Source of the DNA: Yersinia intermedia
GTDB lineage: Bacteria; Pseudomonadota; Gammaproteobacteria; Enterobacterales; Enterobacteriaceae
DNA: 64,000 nt
Assembly: GCF_900635455.1 (NCBI RefSeq)
Contig: NZ_LR134116.1
Span: 2,728,001-2,792,000 of the forward strand
Direction of reading: 5' to 3'
A program made the position numbers and the translations under genes. The notes beneath the pieces were generated by a model that was not told where the DNA came from, made no database searches, and saw nothing but the letters and a program-made list of their open reading frames with translations. This document shows, one piece after another, positions 58,118 to 64,000 of this stretch. Numbering within the stretch: the stretch's first letter is position 1; each line of letters opens with the position of its first letter.

Positions 58118-59152
58118 ATGCCTCAAGATAAAATCAATAACCGCCGTATTCTGCTGGCTTCTCGACCGCATGGTACGCCTAGCAGTGAAAATTTCGCATT
58201 AGATATTCAACCTATTGCGCAACCCGCAGCAGGTCAGGTGCTGTTTCGCACTCGCTATTTGTCTCTTGACCCTTATATGCGTGGCCGCATGAGCGATGCC
58301 CCCTCTTATGCTGCGCCGGTGGAAATTGGCGATGTCATGGTAGGTGGGGCCGTTTCACGCGTTGAAGCCTCTAATCACCCAGAGTTTCAAGTGGGGGATT
58401 GGGTTTTGGCCAACAGTGGCTGGCAAGACTACACGCTATCGGATGGTTCTGGTGTCCGCAACTTGGGGCCACAGCTCTCCCATCCTTCACGCGCTCTGGG
58501 CGTTTTGGGCATGCCTGGTTTCACCGCTTACATGGGGCTATTAGATATTGGTCAGCCCAAAGCAGGCGAAACTCTGGTCGTTGCCGCAGCCAGCGGTGCG
58601 GTTGGCTCCGTTGTCGGACAAATTGGTAAACTAAAAGGATGCAAAGTTATCGGCATAGCCGGAGGGTTGGAGAAATGCCGCTATGTGGTGGAAGAACTAG
58701 GTTTCGACGCATGTATTGACCACAAGGCAACCGACTTTGCGCAACAATTGGAGAAGGTATGTGTTGAAGGTATTGATATTTATTATGAAAATGTAGGTGG
58801 CGCAGTATTTGACGCTGTATTGCCATTGTTGAACCCACGCGCCCGTATCCCGGTATGTGGATTGATAGCACGCTATAATGACACGGAATTACCGGATGGC
58901 CCGGATCGTTTGCCGCTGTTGCAAAGTATCATTTTGCGCAAGCGGATTAGAATGCAAGGGTTCATCATCTTTGATGACTACGGCCATCTTTTTGGTGATT
59001 TTTTACAGCAAATGACGCAATGGGTTGATCAAGGCAAAATCAAGTTCCGTGAAGACCTGGTCGATGGACTAGAAAATGCGCCACAAGCCTTTATCGGCCT
59101 ACTGGAAGGCAAGAACTTTGGCAAGCTGGTGATTCGCGTCAGTAACGAATAG
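58118..59152 (+). CDS. curA: NADPH-dependent curcumin / alkenal reductase CurA
   Basis: Zinc-independent medium-chain dehydrogenase that reduces alpha,beta-unsaturated ketones and aldehydes with NADPH. The 344-residue protein (E. coli 345) has the N-terminal GroES-like fold with SLDPYMRGRMSD, the nucleotide-binding VAAASGAVGSVVGQIGKLKG (about 149-168) and GIDIYYENVGG, hallmarks of the leukotriene B4 12-hydroxydehydrogenase group. AAGGGA precedes the ATG. Unrelated to motility; natural substrates are uncertain. Confidence 0.9.
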   Translation: MPQDKINNRRILLASRPHGTPSSENFALDIQPIAQPAAGQVLFRTRYLSLDPYMRGRMSDAPSYAAPVEIGDVMVGGAVSRVEASNHPEFQVGDWVLANSGWQDYTLSDGSGVRNLGPQLSHPSRALGVLGMPGFTAYMGLLDIGQPKAGETLVVAAASGAVGSVVGQIGKLKGCKVIGIAGGLEKCRYVVEELGFDACIDHKATDFAQQLEKVCVEGIDIYYENVGGAVFDAVLPLLNPRARIPVCGLIARYNDTELPDGPDRLPLLQSIILRKRIRMQGFIIFDDYGHLFGDFLQQMTQWVDQGKIKFREDLVDGLENAPQAFIGLLEGKNFGKLVIRVSNE

Positions 59153-59161
59153 TCGAAATAA

Positions 59162-59185
59162 TTCCGGGGCCAACTCGCCCCGGAA
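59162..59185. terminator. Hairpin between convergent curA and mgtB
   Basis: TTCCGGGGC and GCCCCGGAA form a perfect 9-bp stem with a 6-nt loop, nine bases after the curA stop. No long T-run on either side; probably a shared terminator. Confidence 0.55.
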
Positions 59186-59257
59186 ACTGTTATATCAATA
59201 CCCTAATAGCAACAAATAGCCTTGCCGGATATAAAACCTAAACATTAATCGAAGCAA

Positions 59258-61957
59258 TTACAGCCACTCGCCGAACCGGCGGATATAGAACTGCTTCATC
59301 ATTTGCGCAACAACGCAGTAGCTTATCAATGTACCCGCTAACCATGGGAAATATTGCCACGGCAATGGTTGTAATCCGACTAATGCTCCTAATGGTGAGA
59401 ACGGAATATAGATACCAATAGCCATGACCAATCCGGTCGTCAAGAGCACCGGCAAGGCGGCTGTACTTTGGATAAACGGTATTTTTTGCGTGCGCAACAT
59501 ATGGACAACCAACGTCTGCGATAACAGACCTTCAATAAACCAACCTGATTGGAATAAAGCCTGATGCTCAACGCTGTTCGCAGCAAAAACAAACCACATC
59601 AGTGCATAAGTTGTAATATCAAAAATTGAGGAGGTCGGCCCAATCCATAGCATAAAGCGGCCAATATTCTTAGCATCCCACTTACGTGGTTTACGTAAAA
59701 ATTCTTTGTCCATTTTATCCCACGGTAAAGAGAGCTGGGAGATGTCATACATCAGGTTTTGTAACAGCAGGTGGATAGCTAACATCGGTAAAAAAGGAAT
59801 AAAGGCACTGGCAACCAATACTGAGAACACATTGCCGAAATTCGAGCTGGCCGTCATATTCAGGTATTTGATAATATTGCCGAAGGTCTCACGCCCTATA
59901 ATAACCCCCTCTTCCAGCACCATCAGATTCTTTTCTAACAGAATAATATCAGCCGACTCTTTAGCGATATCGGTGCCGGTATCAACCGATATCCCCACAT
60001 CAGCATCGCGTAATGCCGGTGCATCATTAATGCCATCGCCAAGAAAACCAACGGTATGCCCATTGCTTTGCAGCATTTTTAGCACCCGTGATTTTTGCAA
60101 AGGGGTGAGCTTGGTAAACACCGTGCGCAACTCCACTTCACGCGCGAGTGTTTCATCATCCATACCTTCAATGTCACGACCACTCAGCGGCTCCCCCGGT
60201 TCCAAACCAACATCGCGGCAAATTTTTGCCGTAATAATCGGGTTATCGCCAGTTAAGACTTTAACTGCAACACCATTTTCACGTAGTGCGGTAATAGCAG
60301 CCTCGGCGCTCTCTTTTGGCGGATCGAGGAAAGTCAGTAGCCCTTGAACAACCAAATCACATTCATCAGCAATATTTAACGGTAATTCGCTAATCTGAGT
60401 CCCTAACTCACGGGTTGCCAGTAACAAAACACGAAAACCGTCTTCATTATATTGTGTAGCTAACGCCAGTAATTTGGCTCTGCGGGCGTCATCCAGTGGG
60501 TATATCTTATCCCCCTCGCGAACTTGGGTGCAGATACTCAGCATCTCTTCCACCGCGCCTTTGCAGATTAAACGCTGATGCTGTTGCTCATCTTTTACCA
60601 CAATTGACAAACGGCGACGGATAAAATCAAACGGTAACTCATCCACTTTGTTAAAGCTGCGCAAAGCATCGATTTCTGGTTTACCACGGCTAAATTTCAT
60701 CACCGCCTGATCCATCAGATTTCGCATACCACTTTGATGGAAACTGTTAAGCCATGCCAATTGCAGTACTTTACTGTCATTGCTGCCACTGGCATCCAGA
60801 TGGTGTTCAAGAATGATGCGGTCTTGGGTTAATGTGCCGGTTTTATCCGTGCACAATACATCCATAGCACCAAAGTTCTGTATTGCATTCAATCGCTTAA
60901 CCACAACTTTACGCCGCGACATAGCAATGGCGCCTTTTGCCAGGTTAGAACTGACAATCATCGGCAACATTTCAGGGGTTAACCCAACCGCCACTGCCAG
61001 TGCAAATAGTGCCGCTTCAGTCCAATCACCTTTTGTAAAACCATTAATCAGCAATACTATTGGTACCATTACCAGCATAAAGCGGATCAATAACCAACTG
61101 ACACTGTTGACGCCACGATCAAATGCCGTCTGCGCACGCGTACCAACAATCGACTTAGCAAGCGAGCCGAAATAAGTATGCCCGCCAGTAGCCACAACCA
61201 CGGCCATTGCCGTTCCACTGGCAACATTCGTTCCCATCAGACAGATATTGGATAGCTCAAGTAACTCACTCTCACTATTGACCTCCGCATCGACTGACTT
61301 CGAACTGATGGTCCCCATTGCGTCATACTTTTCAATAGGGATAGCCTCTCCAGTTAGAATCGCTTGGCTGATAAACAAATCTTTGGATTTAATCAGCCGT
61401 AAATCCGCTGGAATCATATCTCCGGCTGATAATAGAATAATATCGCCGGGCACTAACTGCTTAATCGCAATTTCTTGCTTTGCCGGTTGGGCGCTATGGC
61501 TACTACGACGTAATACTGTGGCGGTGGTTCGCACCATCGATTTCAGAGCTTCAGCCGCTTTATTGGTCCGGTACTCCTGCCAAAAACGCAGTAACCCACT
61601 GATCAATACCATTGTCACAATAATACTGGCACCAACCAGATCAGTTTCCTCTCCGTGTTGTAATGGCAGCCAATAATCAGTAAAGAAACTGATTGCCGCC
61701 AATATCATCAAAACAAAAATAAAGGGGTTATTAAATGCCGCCAGTAACTGAACCAATGCTGGGGGCGCTTTCTCATGCGCAACCTGATTAATACCGTATA
61801 ATTCCAGCCGCTCCCTGGCATCCTCTTCTGTCAGACCATTTAAATTAGCATTCAACTTGGATAATGTTTGATCCAGACTGTTTTTGGCTTCCTGCGCAAT
61901 AGCAAAAGGTTTTCTATTATTGCTACGGCCAGTGGCTGTTTTTTTGAATTGGGTCAT
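59258..61957 (-). CDS. mgtB: P-type Mg2+ importer MgtB
   Basis: P3B-type ATPase that imports magnesium under limitation. The 899-residue protein (Salmonella MgtB 908) has the phosphorylation motif CTDKTGTLTQD (near 370), TGES-like LTGEAIP, the hinge VKVLTGDNP and GDGINDAPALRDADVG, with about ten membrane helices; the C-terminus WFIEGLLSQTLVVHMLRTQK is MgtA/MgtB-specific. Linkage to mgtC supports MgtB rather than MgtA. It follows mgtC after 226 bases and a possible 13-codon ORF. Confidence 0.94.
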   Translation of the reverse strand: MTQFKKTATGRSNNRKPFAIAQEAKNSLDQTLSKLNANLNGLTEEDARERLELYGINQVAHEKAPPALVQLLAAFNNPFIFVLMILAAISFFTDYWLPLQHGEETDLVGASIIVTMVLISGLLRFWQEYRTNKAAEALKSMVRTTATVLRRSSHSAQPAKQEIAIKQLVPGDIILLSAGDMIPADLRLIKSKDLFISQAILTGEAIPIEKYDAMGTISSKSVDAEVNSESELLELSNICLMGTNVASGTAMAVVVATGGHTYFGSLAKSIVGTRAQTAFDRGVNSVSWLLIRFMLVMVPIVLLINGFTKGDWTEAALFALAVAVGLTPEMLPMIVSSNLAKGAIAMSRRKVVVKRLNAIQNFGAMDVLCTDKTGTLTQDRIILEHHLDASGSNDSKVLQLAWLNSFHQSGMRNLMDQAVMKFSRGKPEIDALRSFNKVDELPFDFIRRRLSIVVKDEQQHQRLICKGAVEEMLSICTQVREGDKIYPLDDARRAKLLALATQYNEDGFRVLLLATRELGTQISELPLNIADECDLVVQGLLTFLDPPKESAEAAITALRENGVAVKVLTGDNPIITAKICRDVGLEPGEPLSGRDIEGMDDETLAREVELRTVFTKLTPLQKSRVLKMLQSNGHTVGFLGDGINDAPALRDADVGISVDTGTDIAKESADIILLEKNLMVLEEGVIIGRETFGNIIKYLNMTASSNFGNVFSVLVASAFIPFLPMLAIHLLLQNLMYDISQLSLPWDKMDKEFLRKPRKWDAKNIGRFMLWIGPTSSIFDITTYALMWFVFAANSVEHQALFQSGWFIEGLLSQTLVVHMLRTQKIPFIQSTAALPVLLTTGLVMAIGIYIPFSPLGALVGLQPLPWQYFPWLAGTLISYCVVAQMMKQFYIRRFGEWL

Positions 61958-62056
61958 AACGCTTCTCTTTTAATTCTAAACGCACAGGGCTTATCCGCTC
62001 AATTGCCGAGAGATAAATGTGCTGAACTATTATTGCGCTGCCAATTTTATATTTAA

Positions 62057-62098
62057 TTAGCAGCAGCTAATTTGGTTAACTCCGGGGTGATCGTCCAT
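62057..62098 (-). CDS. Possible 13-residue peptide ORF between mgtC and mgtB
   Basis: A textbook ribosome site AAGGAG, five bases before ATG, opens MDDHPGVNQISCC and stop, 100 bases before mgtB. It shares the M-D start and QIS with the mgtC leader ORF. It may tune mgtB translation or RNA stability. No known homologue comes to mind; it is not the transmembrane MgtR peptide. Confidence 0.4.
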   Translation of the reverse strand: MDDHPGVNQISCC

Positions 62099-62183
62099 AA
62101 CAACTCCTTACTACCACATGGGTCAGCATTTAATTATTTACTGCGAATTTAAGTCACTTATTAGTGAGTAAACTACTTTACAA

Positions 62184-62882
62184 TTAAACCGGTAATTCAG
62201 ATGCAATGCGCCAATGAACTGCACTGACGCTCCGCTCCAGACTGACACGGCAAACAATACCTTCAATTTCTTTTTGCGCTGCGGGTGTCGCCATTATTTC
62301 TGCGCACACTTCCAATTGGCCGGGTTTAGCAATATCTGCACTACAAAGCGACTGTAACCGTAATGCGACGCCATTTAACGCCTGCAAAATAAGGGTGCGA
62401 ACCAATATCTCATCTTCCGCACCACAAGTGACCTGAATCCGGTAACGAACCTCTAAATCTATAGCTTGTTGCTGAGGCTGCATATTAATCCGTTGCGCCG
62501 CCTCACGTAATAATATATTGGCACACAGAATAACCGCAGTGGCAGCTACCGCATTCCAATATAATCCCAGGCCACAAAGCACACCGATCCCCGCCGAGCA
62601 CCAGAGCGTTGCGGCGGTATTCAAGCCACGAATATTCATGCCTTCACGCATAATGACACCCGCGCCCAGAAAACCAATTCCAGAGACAACTTGAGCGGCA
62701 ATACGGCCAGGACTATCAGGGGATGTAGCATAAGAGCTGAGAATAAATACTGCGGCACCGGTCGCAACCAATGCATTAGTACGTAAACCCGCCATACGCT
62801 GACGCCATTGTCTTTCTGCGCCAATTAATGCGCCCAAGCACATCGCCAGTAATAAATTTACGACAAAAGGAGTTAATGCCAT
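62184..62882 (-). CDS. mgtC: MgtC virulence / magnesium-starvation protein
   Basis: Inner-membrane protein that in Salmonella inhibits the F1Fo ATP synthase and supports growth at low Mg2+ and in macrophages. The conserved N-terminal half (LLLAMCLGALIGAERQWRQR, GLRTNALVATGAAVF, SGIGFLGAGVIMREG, NTAATLWCSAGIGVLCG) gives four to five membrane helices; the C-terminal ACT-like domain follows residue about 145. I chose the ATG at 62882 because GGAGAG is five bases upstream; an in-frame ATG at 62894 would add MERI. Length 232 matches Salmonella (231). Confidence 0.93.
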   Translation of the reverse strand: MALTPFVVNLLLAMCLGALIGAERQWRQRMAGLRTNALVATGAAVFILSSYATSPDSPGRIAAQVVSGIGFLGAGVIMREGMNIRGLNTAATLWCSAGIGVLCGLGLYWNAVAATAVILCANILLREAAQRINMQPQQQAIDLEVRYRIQVTCGAEDEILVRTLILQALNGVALRLQSLCSADIAKPGQLEVCAEIMATPAAQKEIEGIVCRVSLERSVSAVHWRIASELPV

Positions 62883-63397
62883 GATTCTCTCCATGAATTA
62901 ATCATTGGTAGAATAATCATGTGCTAGTTAGCACACAGGTAATTGTGCTGAAACATATAACCTAAAGTTATGAATCAGCAATAGCCTGTATTTATGCCCG
63001 GAGGGAATAGTGCGTGGTTGTTAAATACCATAATAGAAACCCGAAACAATACCCTCGATGATTAAACATCGAGTTATATATCAAACCCACAGTAATTGAA
63101 GTTATAACCAGACCACAAACGAATAAATCTCGACGGCTGGCTCAAGTTTGTGTTTTAAGTGAATAAACACCATCAACACCACTATAACTTCAACTAATTA
63201 GGATCTACTTGGGTATGCACAACTCAGGATATAAGAGAGGGTGCTGCCCGCCATTTTCGGCAAGCAACAAATCAGTAGAGAGATAGGTTAGCTTGCCTTG
63301 CTTATTTGACTACTACTTTGCGTATCCATTAATTTCTCCACCTAAATTTTCCAAGAGTATAGTTGCGTGTGATAATTATGTAAAGCCTATATTTCTA
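62883..63397 (-). ncRNA. Structured 5' leader of mgtCB
   Basis: About 490 bases lie between the PhoP-type promoter and mgtC. Dyads: TATAACTTCAA/TTGAAGTTATA (63183-63193 with 63096-63106) enclosing a GTGTTT/AAACAC stem (63150-63170); CTCGATG/CATCGAG (63054-63073, 6-nt loop); and TGTGCTA/TAGCACA (62920-62935) just before the start. No T-run follows these stems, so Rho-dependent or translational control is more likely than intrinsic termination. Salmonella mgtC also has a long regulatory leader, but the sequence differs. Confidence 0.55.
63288..63329 (-). CDS. Possible 13-residue leader peptide of mgtC
   Basis: AGGTGGAG, six bases before ATG, opens MDTQSSSQISKAS then TAA. It starts about 50 bases after the inferred transcription start, the position of mgtM in Salmonella. 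It has no proline codons and three consecutive AGT serine codons. A stem (TGCT...AGCA, 63242-63266) follows the stop. Confidence 0.5.
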   Translation of the reverse strand: MDTQSSSQISKAS

Positions 63398-63414
63398 AAC
63401 AAAACCTAAACCAG
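63398..63414 (-). promoter_or_regulatory. PhoP box of mgtCB
   Basis: Leftward GGTTTA-GGTTT-TGTTTA, a perfect fit to the PhoP direct repeat (T/G)GTTTA-N5-(T/G)GTTTA. An AT-rich -10 (TTTACA/TACATAAT, about 63377-63386) follows 11-13 bases downstream, as in PhoP-activated promoters. Confidence 0.88.
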
Positions 63415-63949
63415 CTCCAGTGAATTAAATAATAAACTTAATATTTATAATATATCGATTATTTGTGTCGCACCATCATCAAGCCGTTGAGCCTATATTA
63501 AGTATGCATAAGAATGAAAGCAGGGATGCGAGAATCAATTTGAGCACTCTCACCCGCCGTTACTCACGCCGATATCCTTCTCGCCTCGCTCAATGACCTT
63601 AACGTAAAGGTCGCTGAGGCATAACGTCTATAGCCCCTCATCCAGCCAGCACCGCCTATTCCGGTGATCTCCCCATCAAGTCATTGACGCAATTACAAAA
63701 ATATAATGAGTCTTTAATCCAAATTGCGATCGTGATCTCATTTATAACCCTAACTATTTTAGGACCGTTGCCGATAGGTTCTTAAAGGACTGTTGAGATT
63801 TTTTTTACATATAGGGGTGGATTAACTTTAAGTAGCGATGCCTATACCCGCAGTAATCGGTGTTACAGCGCACAAGGCTATAGCATCAGATATACCGGGT
63901 ACATCAGGCCAGGACCTTTCCTCGAGCGACTATAGAAACGGAACTAACA
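63415..63949. other. Gap between the mgtC promoter and the last gene
   Basis: No supported gene. It contains a sigma-28-like motif at 63751-63777, an eight-T run near 63800-63808 and AT-rich tracts. GCGAC/GTCGC-type dyads around 63592-63621 (GACCTTAACG...AAGGTC) may be a terminator-like stem. Confidence 0.45.
63751..63777 (+). promoter_or_regulatory. Weak sigma-28-like promoter
   Basis: TAAC-N15-GCCGATAG has exact spacing and one mismatch in each element. It points at the partial gene starting at 63950, with a leader of about 165 bases. Confidence 0.3.
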
Positions 63950-64000
63950 ATGAAACGTGGAAGTACGCATCAGCCATTGGATATAAAAATAGCGCCAGAA
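63950..64000 (+). CDS. Start of an unrecognised gene (partial)
   Basis: ATG at 63950 with ACGGAAC upstream opens MKRGSTHQPLDIKIAPE and runs off the window without a stop. Too short to identify. There is no signal peptide in the visible part. Confidence 0.35.
   Translation, partial: MKRGSTHQPLDIKIAPE

Noticed and set aside
63102..63173. 23-codon ORF in the mgtC leader
   Set aside because: Poor ribosome site and it lies across the long dyad; weaker than the 13-codon ORF. An 18-codon frame near 63030 was dropped for the same reason.

Overview
This window is a chromosomal segment of an enteric gammaproteobacterium, most probably a Yersinia. The reasons are close protein matches (from memory) to enterobacterial flagellar proteins, the single contiguous fli-flg-flh-che-mot locus, and copies of a dyad intergenic repeat that I associate with Yersinia genomes. 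The species cannot be fixed from the sequence. The flgN-flhE junction, where pathogenic Yersinia carry inv, holds only a 52-codon secreted-looking ORF here.

Layout. 1-3543: the 3' end of a small HTH regulator, then the cystine ABC transporter tcyJLN and D-cysteine desulfhydrase dcyD. 4005-9567: fliZ, fliA, one long flagellin gene fliC, and fliDST running the other way. 9841-14760: a non-structural insert between fliT and fliE (AraC-type regulator, membrane HD-GYP c-di-GMP phosphodiesterase, AlkA-like DNA glycosylase). 14767-26767: fliE diverging from fliFGHIJK and fliLMNOPQR. 26933-37448: flgBCDEFGHIJ and flgKL, read leftward. 37632-39596: flgA, flgMN and the small secreted ORF. 39593-56492: flhE, flhA, flhB, cheZ, cheY, cheB, cheR, two chemoreceptors, cheW, cheA, motB, motA, flhC and flhD, all leftward. 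57498-59152: uspC and curA. 59258-62882: mgtB and mgtC with a long structured leader. The last 51 bases open an unrecognised gene.

Regulation is unusually legible. Matches to the sigma-28 (FliA) consensus TAAA-N15-GCCGATAA precede fliC, fliD, flgM, flgK (-35 TCAA), tsr and motA; the motA site lies inside the 3' end of flhC. FlhD4C2-like split boxes are seen at flgA/flgB and fliD (good) and at fliA, fliE/fliF, fliL and flhB (weaker). The flhDC leader has a perfect CRP palindrome and a perfect RcsAB-type palindrome 83 bp apart centre to centre, the geometry I recall from E. coli. mgtCB has a perfect PhoP direct repeat, a 13-codon leader ORF with a strong ribosome site, and several dyads; a second 13-codon ORF sits between mgtC and mgtB.

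All major genes look intact: no frameshift, insertion sequence, tRNA, rRNA or CRISPR was seen. Together they encode a complete peritrichous-type flagellum (master regulator, basal body, export gate, hook, filament, stator) with its chemotaxis pathway. The most interesting non-canonical parts are the AraC/HD-GYP/AlkA insert, the small ORF at the inv position, the leader micro-ORFs, the repeat family in four intergenic gaps, and a 16-bp tandem array before curA.
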